Shown here: one piece after another, positions 1-10,325 of the stretch
How the letters are laid out: each line of letters opens with the position of its first letter
Position numbering within the stretch: the first letter of the stretch is position 1
Assembly: GCA_029204225.1 (NCBI GenBank)
Contig: CM055094.1
Location: 21,371,584-21,435,583 of the forward strand
Reading direction: 5' to 3'
Source of the DNA: Diphasiastrum complanatum
Lineage: Eukaryota; Streptophyta; Lycopodiopsida; Lycopodiales; Lycopodiaceae
DNA length: 64,000 nt
The notes under the pieces: model-generated
The model's database searches: none
What the model was told of the DNA's origin: nothing
What the model saw: only the letters and a program-made list of their open reading frames with translations
Program-made: the position numbers and the translations under genes

Positions 1-80
1 TTTTCAATCTAGATGTGCATAACTTCCATGGCCAAGATCTTTATGAAACTTTAGCATCTTTTGGATCTGAGTTTTTCACA
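1..80 (+). repeat. 5' LTR, last 80 bp only
   Basis: Identical to the last 80 bp of the 3' LTR (5209-5288) and ends in CA directly before the primer binding site. The rest lies outside the window. Confidence 0.93.
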
Positions 81-92
81 TGGTATCAGAGC
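81..92 (+). promoter_or_regulatory. Primer binding site (initiator tRNA-Met type)
   Basis: TGGTATCAGAGC follows the LTR end with no gap. It is the usual plant copia site, complementary to the 3' end of initiator tRNA-Met, where minus-strand DNA synthesis begins. Confidence 0.93.
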
Positions 93-689
93 ATTAGGCG
101 GCCAAATGTGCAGGTTTTGCCAGATTTAGAAGAGATTTGTGGGCGAGTTTGCTTTTGTAGCATTCCAATCAAGTTTCTAGCTAAAAATCTTGTTGATTTA
201 TGTGTAGAAATTGGATCTTTGTGATCAAAACATCATTTGTATGCATTTCAATTGAAGTAGGGCGAATTCCCTCTGTACTTATCAGAATAAGGAGACAAAA
301 ATTGTTTTGGAAAGAGGGAGATGCAAGATCCAACAAGATCCTATTAGTTTTCCATTCTAGCATATAGTTTTTTGATTCAATTTCTTGCTTCTTCATGTCA
401 AAAACTTCAAAATTGATGTAACCCTCTGATTTTCAGTTTGCTGAATGATTCAAGAGTGTATTTCAATCTTAGGAGTGAGGGAAAAGCAAGTATATTGAGG
501 TTTGGTCTTGGTTTGATCAAGAAATCATAAAACTAGTGGCTAAAATTGAGAAAAAAGTGAGGAAAAGAGAGAAAAAGTAAGGTTTTAGGTTCCAAATCTT
601 TGTGATTTCTTCTTGTGTTTCATTTGTTGATTCAAGAGAGTGCTTAGTGCATTGGAACAGGTCAAAGATCAGAGATCAATCATTGCAAC
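93..689 (+). other. Untranslated leader of the copia element
   Basis: About 600 bp between the primer site and the Gag start. No conserved coding region is seen. It should hold packaging signals but none can be pointed to. Confidence 0.7.
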
Positions 690-3600
690 ATGGCTACAAA
701 TGGAGGCTACATGTTGGAAAGCAATGATAGGCTTACCTCCCTCAACTATTCTACTTGGAAAGTAAGGATGGAGTCTTTGCTTGAGATGAATGAGTTGATG
801 GATATTGTTGTAGGTGTGGAGGAGAGACCTTTGGCACCTCAAGAACAATTAAGGTATGACAAGAGGGCAAAGAAAGCCCTTCACATGATCAAGATGAATG
901 TGACAAATGAGCTTATCAAAGAGGTTGGTAAGTGCACATCATCTAGTGAAGCTTGGGAAGCCTTGAAGAAGGTTTATGAATCCAAGTCTACTTCTAGAGT
1001 GTTGACTTTAAGAAGGCAAATCTTTTCTTGTATGCAAAAGAAGAGTGAGAATGGACATGCTTTTGTTTTGAGAGTTAAAGCATTGAATGATGAGTTAGCA
1101 TGCATTAATGATGGCATAAATAATGAGGAGCTTGTTCAAGTGATTCTCAATGGCTTGTTGGATGATCATGCTAATCTTGTTCAAAGTTATGCTATCCAAA
1201 AATGTTTACCAAGTGTTGGAGACTTGCAAGAGGTCTTGTTGGCTGAAGAATTCAGGTTGCAAGCAAGAGTGGGAGCATCTTCTACATCTCAAGGAGGAGA
1301 AGAGGAGGCAATGTTCTCTAAAGGCAAGTTCAAGGGCAAAGGTAAAAGCAATTGGTCTAAAGGGCAAGACCAAGGTGAGCACTCTACTTTTGGCAAAAAG
1401 AAGGATAGATCTAAGCTAAAATGTTTCTATTGTGGAGTCAAAGGGCATTTTGCTAGTGATTGTTTTAAGAAAAAGAGGGATCAAGGGGAAAAGCAAACCA
1501 ATCTAACTATTGATGAGGGTGGGGATGAGCTTCTTTCAAATGATGCTTTTGTTATGTCATCTTGCTTGTTGGCTAATCATGGAGACATTGATCCTTGGTG
1601 GATTGATAGTGGAGCCACTTCTCATATGACATATCATAAAGAGTATTTTTCATCTTTAATGGCATTTGATGGTGATAGGAAGGTAATCTATACCGCAAAT
1701 GATGGTGAGTGTGCAATCAAGGGGATTGGCACAATTCCTATTTCACTTTCTACAAATAGGAATATAGAATTGAAAGATGTTTTGCTCATTCCATCCATTA
1801 CCAAGAACTTACTTAGTGTAAGCCAAATGCTTGACAAAGGATTCAAAGTTGAGTTTGATGGTGATGCTTGCTTGATCAAAAAGGGGTGTAGTATCATTGC
1901 AAAAGGGAAAAGGCAAGGGAAATTGTTCAAGCTTGATGCATGTGTTGTTGCTAACCAAGTTGGATGCATGGCAAATGAACAAATGTCAATTCAAGAGGTA
2001 TGGCATAAAAGGATGGGACATCTCAACTACAAGGCCTTGGAGGTAATAGCCAAAAAGGAGGTAGTAAGGGGACTTCCCAAGTCTCTTACTTGCTTGAATC
2101 ATGTTTGTGAAGAATGTGCTTTGTCTAAATCACATAGATTGCCATATACTAGATCTATATCTAGATCTAAGATGCCTTTTTCTCTCTTGCATTCGGATAT
2201 TCATGGTGTTACTACAATTAGCAATGGAGGTGCTAAGATGTATGTAACTTTCATTGATGATTTTAGTAGATTTTGTTGGGTTTATCTACTAAAGAGCAAG
2301 GATGAGGTGTTTGATGTGTTTGTCAAGTTCAAAGTTGCTATTGAGACTCAATTTACAACCAAAATCAAATGCTTGAGGAGCGACAATGGTGGTGAATACA
2401 TTTCTAACAAATTCAAAGCCTTTTGTGATGAGCATGGGATCAAGAGGGAGTACACATGTCCAAGAACACCACAACAAAATGGAGTGGCCGAGAGGAAGAA
2501 TAGAACCTTGTGTGAGAGTGCAAAGGCAATGAGATTGAATGCTAATCTTCCTAAACCTTTTTGGAGTGATGCTTTGTTGTGTGCAAATTTCCTATGCAAT
2601 AGATGGCCAAGTGTTGTATTGGAAGGAAAAACCCCTTTTGAAGCTTTGTTTGGTACGAAGCCTAATGTCAAGTTTCTAAGAACTTTTGGATGCATTTGCT
2701 ACTTCAACATTACTCTTGATGATAGAACTAAGGAGGATCCATCTTCAAGAAAGGGCATTTTTGTTGGTTATAGTGAAGTAAGCAAAGCATATAGGATTTA
2801 TGTTCCTTCAATCAAGAAAGTGTTCACAAGTAGGGATGTCATTTTTGATGAAGGTAACATTCCAAAAGTTGTTTCAAGTGATGATGGTGTTGTTGCAACT
2901 AATGTGCTTGATGACAATGGAGTTGATGACACATTGGATGTGGATGTTGAAGAAGCCTCTTCAAGTCAAATTCCAAGGAGAACTCCAAGGCATAAAGTGA
3001 AACCCTCAAGGCTCACTTATGATGGCAAAGGTAAGCAAGTGGTGGATGGATCCAACTATGCTTTCCTAACTTCTTTTGATGTACCTTCATGTGTAGATGA
3101 AGCAAGGCAAGAAGAGGAATGGATCCAAGCAATGGATCTTGAGTTTGAAGCACTTATGAAGAACAACACATGGAGATTGGTGGAGCTTCCAAAGGGCAAA
3201 AGTGCAATTGGATGCAAATGGATCTTCAAGGTAAAGACAAATCAAGATGGATCTATCAACAAGTTGAAGGCAAGGTTGGTGGCTAAAGGTTATGCTCAAG
3301 AGCATGGCATTGACTATGAGGAAACCTTTGCACCCGTGGCAAAGATGGTGAGCATAAGAGTAATCATTTCCCTTGCAACTCTTTATGGATGGGATCTTTG
3401 GCAATTAGACATTTCTAATGCTTTCTTGAATGGTGATCTTGAAGAGGAAGTCTACATGGAGCAACCCGAGAGCTATGTTTCTCATAGCAAGCCTAATCAT
3501 GTGTGTTTTCTACAAAAAAGTTTGTATGGTCTTAAGCAAGCACCAAGGAGTTGGTATGCTAGGCTTAACTCTTTTCTACTTTCTCAAAACTTCACTATGA

Positions 3601-4640
3601 GTGAGTATGATCATTCACTTTACTTTAGAATTAGTGCTAATGATGTTACAATCCTTCTAATTTATGTGGATGACATTATTTTAAGTGGAGGGAACAAGGA
3701 AGATATAGAAGATATCAAGAAAGCACTAAAAAAGGAATTTGAAGTGCATGATCTTGGTCTTTTGAGCTATATCTTAGGAATAGAAGTAATTAGAACTTCT
3801 CAAATCACTTTTATTTCACAAGAGAAGTATGCTATTTCTATTCTCAATAGATTTCATATGGTAGATGCAAATCCTATTGATACACCTATGGAATCACATG
3901 TAAAGCTAACTATAAGAGGTAATGAAAGATCCTTCGAGGACATTACTCTCTATAGGAAGCTAATAGGTTCTCTTATATATCTAACCATCACAAGACCTGA
4001 TTTATCTTATTGTGTTGGTAGATTAAGCCAATTCATGCAAGATCCTAGCATAGAACATTGGAAACTAGGAAAGAGGATCTTGAGATACATCTCGGGAACA
4101 AAAGATTTTGGCATTGTTTATAGAGGCTCATCACCTAACTTATTTGGTTTTTCAGATTCAGATTTTGCAGGAGACCTTATGGATAGAAAATCCATAAATG
4201 CACATGCTATTTTCATAGGTGATGGAGCTATCTCATGGATGTCGAAGAAACAAGCAACTATATCACTTTCTTCTAGTGAGGCCGAGTACAAAGCTTTGAC
4301 ATCATGCACAAAGGAGATGGTGTGGATCAAGAGGATGATTATGGAGCTTCATTTGCTGGATTTTTCAGAGAGTCCAATCATCTTTTGTGACAACCTTTCA
4401 GCCCAAAGTCTAGCAAGCAATCCGGTTTTCCATGCAAGGAGCAAACATATCGAGGTGGCTTACCATTTTGTGAGAGAACAAGTGTTGGCAAAAGAGATCA
4501 AGCTTGAACATGTCCCATCAAAGGAATGTGTGGCTGATATCTTTACCAAAGCATTGGGAAAGGACTTATTTTTCAAGCATAGAACAAGTCTTGGTGTACT
4601 TTCTAAATCTATGCTAAAACTAGTTGAAGAGGGAGTGTGA
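690..4640 (+). CDS. Copia Gag-Pol polyprotein, 1316 aa, uninterrupted
   Basis: A single frame holds all copia domains in order Gag-PR-INT-RT-RNase H. Gag (UBN2 type) fills roughly residues 1-230 and is followed by a CCHC knuckle (C245, C248, H253, C258). The aspartic protease has DSGA at D306. The integrase zinc site is H439-x4-H444-x28-C473-x2-C476 and the catalytic triad is D503, D565, E601 (DD35E). RT has the QLDISNAFLNG block near D907 and YVDD at 992-995. RNase H begins near D1156 and ends with the copia tail containing ADIFTKAL. No residue in these motifs is missing. The ATG at 690 is the first that opens the Gag domain. The stop codon lies inside the 3' LTR (first bases 4636-4640), as in many compact copia elements. 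Gag coats the RNA; Pol copies and integrates it. Confidence 0.97.
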   Translation: MATNGGYMLESNDRLTSLNYSTWKVRMESLLEMNELMDIVVGVEERPLAPQEQLRYDKRAKKALHMIKMNVTNELIKEVGKCTSSSEAWEALKKVYESKSTSRVLTLRRQIFSCMQKKSENGHAFVLRVKALNDELACINDGINNEELVQVILNGLLDDHANLVQSYAIQKCLPSVGDLQEVLLAEEFRLQARVGASSTSQGGEEEAMFSKGKFKGKGKSNWSKGQDQGEHSTFGKKKDRSKLKCFYCGVKGHFASDCFKKKRDQGEKQTNLTIDEGGDELLSNDAFVMSSCLLANHGDIDPWWIDSGATSHMTYHKEYFSSLMAFDGDRKVIYTANDGECAIKGIGTIPISLSTNRNIELKDVLLIPSITKNLLSVSQMLDKGFKVEFDGDACLIKKGCSIIAKGKRQGKLFKLDACVVANQVGCMANEQMSIQEVWHKRMGHLNYKALEVIAKKEVVRGLPKSLTCLNHVCEECALSKSHRLPYTRSISRSKMPFSLLHSDIHGVTTISNGGAKMYVTFIDDFSRFCWVYLLKSKDEVFDVFVKFKVAIETQFTTKIKCLRSDNGGEYISNKFKAFCDEHGIKREYTCPRTPQQNGVAERKNRTLCESAKAMRLNANLPKPFWSDALLCANFLCNRWPSVVLEGKTPFEALFGTKPNVKFLRTFGCICYFNITLDDRTKEDPSSRKGIFVGYSEVSKAYRIYVPSIKKVFTSRDVIFDEGNIPKVVSSDDGVVATNVLDDNGVDDTLDVDVEEASSSQIPRRTPRHKVKPSRLTYDGKGKQVVDGSNYAFLTSFDVPSCVDEARQEEEWIQAMDLEFEALMKNNTWRLVELPKGKSAIGCKWIFKVKTNQDGSINKLKARLVAKGYAQEHGIDYEETFAPVAKMVSIRVIISLATLYGWDLWQLDISNAFLNGDLEEEVYMEQPESYVSHSKPNHVCFLQKSLYGLKQAPRSWYARLNSFLLSQNFTMSEYDHSLYFRISANDVTILLIYVDDIILSGGNKEDIEDIKKALKKEFEVHDLGLLSYILGIEVIRTSQITFISQEKYAISILNRFHMVDANPIDTPMESHVKLTIRGNERSFEDITLYRKLIGSLIYLTITRPDLSYCVGRLSQFMQDPSIEHWKLGKRILRYISGTKDFGIVYRGSSPNLFGFSDSDFAGDLMDRKSINAHAIFIGDGAISWMSKKQATISLSSSEAEYKALTSCTKEMVWIKRMIMELHLLDFSESPIIFCDNLSAQSLASNPVFHARSKHIEVAYHFVREQVLAKEIKLEHVPSKECVADIFTKALGKDLFFKHRTSLGVLSKSMLKLVEEGV
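4624..4635 (+). promoter_or_regulatory. Polypurine tract
   Basis: Purine-rich run (TTGAAGAGGGAG) directly before the TGTGAAAA start of the 3' LTR; expected primer for plus-strand synthesis. It overlaps the last Gag-Pol codons. Confidence 0.85.
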
Positions 4641-5288
4641 AAAATTGTCAACTAGTAGTATTTTCCTAACTTGAGATTTTGTAGGCCTATGGCCAAATAA
4701 AAGTTAGAGATAGGTTCATACATGTATGTAGAGGCCCAAAGTATGTGTACACTACTTTTGAGGTCACATTAATTAGAGGAGGTCGAGTGTGGAGCTCTTC
4801 TATTGGCTCATAATTTGGTGCATTCCTATTTGACCAAATTTCTAGGTATATGGGTGAATCCTATTGGACCCCAATTTTAGCCTATCATAAGACAAGTGGC
4901 CAAGAGTCACTATGGCTGCTATAAATAGCCATCTCCACGAGTATGTACACATCTCATTTTCATTCTATTGAATGAATGTTATGCTCTTTGAAGATCCATC
5001 TTCTTCTCTCTCACTTTTTTGTTCATATCTTGCATTCTAGCCACTAGAATTGTGATTTCTTTGTTGCTATGGCTTCACACGTGTGAAATGCAGGTTGTAG
5101 GCTCTGAAGTACGGACAGGGACAGCAAGTTTCTGTTTGTGGAAGCTTATGATCAGATTTTGATGTTTAGTTGATGTTTAGTATGCTTAACATCACAATTT
5201 CTATCATTTTTTCAATCTAGATGTGCATAACTTCCATGGCCAAGATCTTTATGAAACTTTAGCATCTTTTGGATCTGAGTTTTTCACA
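4636..5288 (+). repeat. 3' LTR, 653 bp
   Basis: Starts TG and ends CA. A TATA box (TATAAATA) lies at 4920-4927, so U3 is about 285 bp. The opening (TGTGAAAAATTGTCAACTAG) and later phrases (AGGTCGAGT, GACAAGTGGCCAA-like, CTATAAA) recur, diverged, in the 241-bp tandem repeats near 9.7, 33.6, 45.2 and 61.3 kb. Confidence 0.93.
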
Positions 5289-5560
5289 ATAGCTTCGTGG
5301 TTGTCATTCGTAATATTAAAATTTTTTTTTCACCTTATCTTGGGGCAAGTTCACAAATAGCAAGGTAACAAATTGGGACTCGGCAAGAACTCACTCCAAA
5401 TGACTTTTTGAGCTTCACTAACTTGTTCTCATGAATTTATCATTGTGTCTAACTTGCCATATACCAGTTTTATAAGTATTTGCTTGATCCTTTACTCTTA
5501 AATGCACCATAATGGTACCCCACTTTGCAGGTGCCATAGTCCTAGAGCTCTAAAATTAAC
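5289..5560 (+). repeat. Repeat R1, right part, interrupted by the copia element
   Basis: Matches the R1 blocks near 26333, 27985, 41726 and 56357 from ATAGCTTCGTGGTTGTC onward, with few changes. Here its left part is replaced by the copia insertion. Homology stops near 5560. No coding content seen. Confidence 0.85.
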
Positions 5561-5664
5561 AATGTATACACATGTATAGAAGTTTTCAAGACATACTGAT
5601 GTTTTTGAATCCACTTGTCTTTAAGCTTAAACATGTTCTTTGTAGTTCCTGAAGAAGTCTTGAA
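5561..5664. other. Spacer without recognised content
   Basis: AT-rich sequence between repeat R1 and the copia fragment; no paralogue or ORF noticed. Confidence 0.5.
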
Positions 5665-6507
5665 AGTTCTCATGAAGATTTCGTCATGATGCCAAGTTTC
5701 TCTTCTTCAAGCATAAGAGGTGAACACCCTTGGTGGATAGATAGTGAGGCTAGCTCCCACATGACAAGTAAGAGGGAGTATCTTTCAACCTTATCTACCT
5801 ATGAAGGACCTATCAAGTGAATTTTTACAGCAAATAATTATGCTTGTAAGATAGAAGGAATAGGATCCATACCTTTATGCTTGGGATTTTCAAGGAAAAT
5901 CAAGATTGATGGAGTACTTTACATTTCTAGTATTACTAAGAACTTGCTTAGTCTAGGACAATTGCTTGACAATGGTTTGATTGTGGAGTTCGCCACAAAT
6001 ACATGTAACATCGAGAAGGATGGCAAGATCATTGCTAAAGGCATAAGGTTTGGAAGATTGTTCAAACTAGATGCCTATGTGGATGCTAATATTGTGATGC
6101 TAGCCAAGGAGACCAAGCTATCCAACCATATTCTACGGCACAAAAGACTTGGCCACATCAACTCAAAATCATGGAGATCATGTGCAAGGAGGAGCTTGCC
6201 TCAGGACTTCCAAGACCCTTAGCAAAGTTTATATGATGTTCCAACTCTCTACAATGACAACATTTCAGTCCAACACCTTGCAACCAACCCAATCTTCCAT
6301 GCAAGACCAAAACATATCGAGATCTCTCATCATTTTGTGTCAGAGGAGGTGCAATCTTAGGAGATATCTTTGGAGCATGTGGCAAGTAGTGAATGTGTTG
6401 CTGATATCCTCACTAAACCACTTCAAAGGGCTGCATTTGTGAAGTTAAGGTCAGCCCTAGGGTTGATAGCAATTCTATGTTATCTTCAAACAAGTTGTGA
6501 GGAGGAG
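5665..6507 (+). pseudogene. Copia Gag-Pol with a large internal deletion (copy 1)
   Basis: Starts in the end of Gag and the protease (HPWWIDSEASSHMT; the catalytic DSG is DSE), continues through the protease-integrase linker to the LGHINSKS zinc region, then jumps near 6240-6260 to the last part of RNase H (HLATNPIFHARPKHIE, ADILTKPLQ). Integrase core, RT and most of RNase H are missing. Further breaks are a TGA near 5818 and a frameshift near 6170. The second copy at 49637-50356 has the same junction, so the deletion predates their separation. A purine tract and an LTR start follow. It belongs to a copia family different from the intact element at 690. Non-functional by itself. Confidence 0.85.
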
Positions 6508-6567
6508 TGTTAAATTTACACAAGCTAGTTTGCATAAATTCCACTTGTAAATGACTTTGAGGCCATA
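6508..6567 (+). repeat. Truncated LTR start of the deleted copia (copy 1)
   Basis: Begins TGTTAAATTTACACAAG after a GAGGAGGAG purine tract, like 50357 onward, but stops after about 60 bp where block P begins. Confidence 0.75.
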
Positions 6568-7042
6568 TCAGAGCCCATTTCGATTGCATATTGCTTATAA
6601 CCACACCGATAGATTTTCCAGTTCATGTTACCTCCTGACCAAAATTTTGTTTATATTATCCCTATTTCTGGAGCTGACCTCAATACATTTGGCTTCCCTA
6701 GGAGACCAAACACAGTTAGTAGGACTCTCAAAAAAATTGAATCCATAGCATACTTCAAATACATAGACCCCTCAGCGGACAAATGGAAAAAAAAGATCGT
6801 TACCGTATTGAGGTCATAAATGATAAGCCCTTAGCTGCTCCATGTGCCTATCTAACGAGATATACATAGCGCTATAGGTCCAAGATCACGCGTATCCACA
6901 TGAAACTATTCCACATGATGGCTGATTCTAGACTACACAATGAGAACCTTTATGACTGGGCCCAGTTTGCTTCCAACTGCCTCCATGACTATATCAAGAA
7001 CAAGCAAACCTCCACGTTATTAGTCTATCTTCTGATAGATGT
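6568..7042 (+). pseudogene. ORF P fragment (unknown family)
   Basis: Readable in pieces: LPPDQNFVYIIPISGADLN then, after a frame break near 6800, LFHMMADSRLHNENLYDWAQ and LHDYIKNKQT. The same sequence occurs at 20130-21775 (+) and, inverted, at 17962-18375, 26858-26985, 40302-40720 and 54900-55345. I do not recognise the family. Coding nature is inferred from conserved reading between copies. This copy has several frame breaks. Confidence 0.5.
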
Positions 7043-7252
7043 CACATCCAACCTAAAGATCCAGTTGATCCACCCTATTTAGGGTCGATACCGCGAGATC
7101 CAAAAACAATGGAAAAACTGCTATTTTAAGCTCCTACTTTTTTTCTGCCCTATCTATGCACTCTTTGGACACATTCCAAAGGTACCATTCCAAAGCTAGG
7201 TTAATAATTTGACTTAGAATAAGGTATCCTATGCTTTTGGCATGTGTGACAT
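7043..7252 (-). repeat. Inverted copia LTR fragment
   Basis: Reverse complement of about 50423-50615, the LTR of the second deleted copia copy, with small indels. Confidence 0.7.
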
Positions 7253-7577
7253 CTGTTCATCTCATAGATATCGAGGCTTTCCATGGTGATGTCAATTCTG
7301 TCTAGAGTTGGGTCATCAGAACTGGAAGATGTTGTGGCAGACATGTTCTGGACTCGGCTGAGGACTCTGTTGAAGGTTCGGCTCTGGTATCAGACAAGTG
7401 GAGTCTCGTCTCGGTCGACTATGGAGGGCTTCAGATTGGTCGACTTCTGATGGACTCGTCTCAGTCAACTTTGTATGCAGAGTATGGACGCTTAGCTCGG
7501 TCCATAGTGAATGCAGAGTATGGGGGCTCGGCTCTATGAGTAGTGTATGTAGAGTATTGCTCGGCAGTGTATGGAGC
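7253..7577 (+). repeat. Block M fragment with 36-bp minisatellite
   Basis: Matches 25440-25765 and relatives, including the units that begin ATGCAGAGTATGG. It is cut at 7577 and fused to the 3' part of gene D at the phrase GTATGGAG/CAGGATCC. Confidence 0.8.
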
Positions 7578-7830
7578 AGGATCCACAATTTTTCATCAAT
7601 CCCAACAAACCGGCGCTTCACATGGAGGATACCAGGATCTATTTACGGATACAATACTTTCCTGCAGACTCCATACAAATCTTTGAATAGATGTGCACTT
7701 CATCATCAATGCTGATAAGGCTTACACCCAGAGATCAAAAGCATTTGCTAGTCGAAGACAAATGCTGACTCGAACCTGCTCCAAGTGGCTGCGCGAGCAA
7801 TATCATAAACATGATGCCCACTATTCCTGA
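7578..7830 (+). pseudogene. Gene D, 3' fragment (X1)
   Basis: Corresponds to the last about 85 codons of the second domain of gene D (compare 31425-31683): readable as DPQFFINPNKPALHMEDT, the SIQIF region, YTQRSKAFASRRQMLTRTC and the HKHDAHYS end. A TAG replaces a Glu codon after SIQIFE and a small deletion follows. Family unknown. Confidence 0.7.
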
Positions 7831-8162
7831 ACAAATGTTATGAAGAAAATCCTTTAGGCGCAATTTTTTGAATTGAGTACATTGAAAACATCAACATTTG
7901 TTGATTGGAGCTTTTAAGATTGACCATTATAGTCATCTAGGGCCAATGTATATGGCACTCAACTGCTAATCTATCTCTCCACTGCTTTTGAAATGTACAC
8001 TTTAGTTCATAATCTATGATCCTTCTTCTCGTTGTGTATATATATATGTTCTCATCGTTGATATTTGATTTAATGTATTAAATGAACATTGAATGCTCAT
8101 TAAATCAAAATCAACAATAATTAGGTTACACATATTCTGTTCAAAAAATATTAAGACACACA
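7831..8162 (+). other. Gene D downstream flank with a hairpin (8057-8115)
   Basis: Conserved in X2, X3 and X4. It holds an imperfect palindrome with arms GTTGATATTTGATTTAATG and CATTAAATCAAAATCAAC. No ORF. The hairpin could be a small MITE-like remnant or a 3'-end signal. Confidence 0.6.
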
Positions 8163-8375
8163 ATGAAAATATCATATCGACAAGAGGGAACATATCACGG
8201 CAAAAGGACTAGACAGAAATTGTTTGTTAGTGATCATCCATCCAAAGTAGGCACACCACTTCCAAATTCTAATCTTACTCCAAGCCTTTTTGTGAGACTA
8301 CTAATATTTTTGGAAAACACATGTTCTTCATATTTCAAGCATGCTCAGCATACCTCCAAGCACATAGGAAAGTAA
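8163..8375 (+). CDS. Conserved 70-codon ORF, hypothetical (X1)
   Basis: Starts MKISYRQEGTYHGK and ends HTSKHIGK. The same frame is open over exactly 70 codons at 32027, 43700 and 59700 with scattered amino-acid changes and no indel. I do not recognise it. It is basic, with no clear signal peptide or membrane span. It may be a small gene, an exon, or chance conservation within a young duplication. Confidence 0.4.
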   Translation: MKISYRQEGTYHGKRTRQKLFVSDHPSKVGTPLPNSNLTPSLFVRLLIFLENTCSSYFKHAQHTSKHIGK

Positions 8376-8548
8376 ACCGTACATCTTCTTTCCTTGCCCT
8401 ACTTGTTGGTCTTCATCTCGTATGGTAAGTACTCGACCCTTGATTGTTCCTTTGAATAAGAGCTTTTTGCTATAGTTTCAAGAGAGAAACTTCCTGGAAA
8501 AGGGTCAACTTGGGAGTAGCTTAATATATTGATGTCATTTCAAATCAT

Positions 8549-8984
8549 GATAGCTTCATGGTTGTCACTCAAAATAATAGTAAATTGTTTGGTAGCTTGG
8601 GGTAGCTTGATATGTAGCTAGGCAACTAAACAGCAAATCACCTCTAGATGGCTTCACAAGCTTGTCTAACTCATTCTTATAATTACTACCATTGTGTCTA
8701 ACTTGCCAAATGCTAGCTGTAAAAGTATTTGACAAATGCATAACTCTTTACTCTCCAAGTCTTAAGACTTACCAAGTGTTGTTTGTAGCTCATACTAGAT
8801 GCTTTGAGAAGTTATATTAAGAATTGGGGGGGGGGGGGGGGGGGGGGGGGAATCGCAAAGAATTCCATCTTGCCAAATACTAGGTGTAAAAGTGTTTGAC
8901 ATATTCCTAACTCTTTACTCTCCAAGTGTTGTTTTTAGCTCATAGTACATGCTTTGAGAATAATGTTAATGGTTATATTAATTT
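8549..8984 (+). repeat. Repeat R2 with a 25-nt poly-G tract (8826-8850)
   Basis: R2 is a diverged relative of R1 (ATGATAGCTTCATGGTTGTCACTC; GTCTAACTTGCCAAATGC). It contains two tandem copies of about 150 bp, each beginning with GCCAAATnCTAG and ending in a G run plus TCGCAAAGAA or TTGCAAAGAA. The first G run is expanded to 25; the second has 6. Confidence 0.8.
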
Positions 8985-9125
8985 GGGGGGATTGCAAAGA
9001 ATCGAACTTGAGTGTACAAGCCCAACTCAAGTGCAGACACCAACTCACCACACATGGGAAGATCATTAAATTTGAATTTGAAGAAAAATCAAAATTAAAA
9101 AAAAATGAAAAACTATTTCTCCTTA
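8985..9125 (-). repeat. SINE-like sequence, inverted (X1)
   Basis: Read on the minus strand it contains GTGGTGAGTTGG (box A-like) and, about 32 nt on, AGTTCGATTCT (box B-like), as in tRNA-derived SINEs. The same module lies in direct orientation at 34613, 46190 and 62060. A tail or target duplication was not identified. Confidence 0.45.
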
Positions 9126-9690
9126 GAGGCATTGTGGTCATCATCTAGACGAGCTGTGCTTGCTTGAATCAATAGAAACAAAGAAAATAATAATAACGAA
9201 TTTTTATCCTGTTAATGCATTTAAATGGGAAGACTATAATATTTATCGCTTCATTTAAACATTGATCTACTCATTTCAATGATTTCGTTCAAATTCGAAT
9301 TCCAATGATTTGTGAAGTGTGAATGAATGCAATGTAACTTGCATATGTTTGGAACATAGCATAGATTCATTATATGCTTTTTCACTATATGTTATTTAGT
9401 TGTGTAACAAGGAATAAGCATTTTCAATTTGTTTTTGGAAACCCTAGATTACAACATTTTAATATATTAACAAAAGTGACTTAATTTGCATGAACAACTT
9501 TGAGTTTTGAAAATCCTAGATAACAGCTTCATTCAATCTTCAATTTTCCAAGCTCGTTCAAACTTCAATGAAATATAATTCATTCCAAAATCCATTCTCG
9601 AACCCTAGAACGATGTATTTTAAAAACTTTTGTAATGTGAAAGAGAGATCATTGAGCTAAAACATGACCCTGATTGCATTCGGAATTGCT
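9126..9690. other. AT-rich spacer
   Basis: Conserved between X1, X2 (33000-33590), X3 and X4 with small indels. No ORF or motif that I can support. Confidence 0.5.
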
Positions 9691-10325
9691 TTCAAAAACT
9701 TATAAATTGTATTCATCAATGGAGATGTCTAGAGGACATGGTGTGAAAAATTGTCAACTAGTTTGGTTTTTTATTTGGCAATTTTGGAGGCCAAAATGAA
9801 TCTCAACTTCGAGTTAGTTACATATTTGTTAATAAGGGCCTAAATAGTGGTCTAACTACCTCTGGCACGTAGATAAGTGGATGAGGTCGAGTTTGGACCC
9901 ATTCTAATTGGCTAAATTTTGGTTCATTGCTTTCAAAAACTTATAAATTGTATTCATCGATGGAGATGTCTAGAGGACATGGTGTGAAAAATTGTCAACT
10001 AGTTTGGTTTTTCATTTGGCAATTTTGGAGGCCAAAATGAATCTCAACTTCGAGTTAGTTTCATATTTGTTAATAAGGGCCTAAATAGTGGTTTAATTAC
10101 CTTTGGGAAGTAGATTAGTGGATGAGGTCGAGTTTGGACCCATTCTAATTGGCTACTTTTGGTACATTGCATCTAGACTAGATTTTCTAGGTTTTTGATA
10201 AAGTATCTAGAAGTTTCCAAATTAGGTCAAGTTTGGGGCAAGTGGCCAAATGACATTTTGGAAGCTATAAAATAGTTGTACCTAAGTGGAGAAATAATCA
10301 TCAAAGTTTCTTTCTTTGTGTATCT
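9691..10325 (+). repeat. LTR-derived 241-bp tandem repeat, 2 copies, with LTR-like promoter end
   Basis: TGTGAAAAATTGTCAACTAG starts at 9742 and 9983, a period of 241 bp. Each unit carries phrases of the copia U3 at 4636 (AGGTCGAGT, CTAATTGGCTA). After the last unit come GGGGCAAGTGGCCAAATGAC and CTATAAAATAG, matching the TATA region of that LTR. It is a partial solo LTR of a diverged copia whose U3 was duplicated. The block ends abruptly in the satellite at 10326. Confidence 0.8.

Larger units (their letters stand above)
1..5288 (+). mobile_element. Ty1/copia LTR retrotransposon, intact coding region; 5' LTR cut by window start
   Basis: Parts in order: 5' LTR tail (1-80), primer binding site (81-92), leader, one Gag-Pol frame (690-4640), polypurine tract, 3' LTR (4636-5288). 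The 80 bp of 5' LTR that are visible match 5209-5288 with no difference, which together with the unbroken reading frame suggests a recent insertion. The base run after the 3' LTR (ATAGC, 5289-5293) is the expected 5-bp target duplication; the other half lies left of the window. The flank continues as repeat R1, whose uninterrupted form near 26333, 27985, 41726 and 56357 supplies the empty site. Possibly autonomous; activity is not shown. Confidence 0.95.

Noticed and set aside
2348-2695. Minus-strand frames inside the copia Gag-Pol (also 1688-1969, 3087-3404)
   Set aside because: Antisense shadows of the long polyprotein frame.
8985-9125. Functional tRNA gene
   Set aside because: Only box A/B-like text; no cloverleaf with acceptor stem could be drawn.
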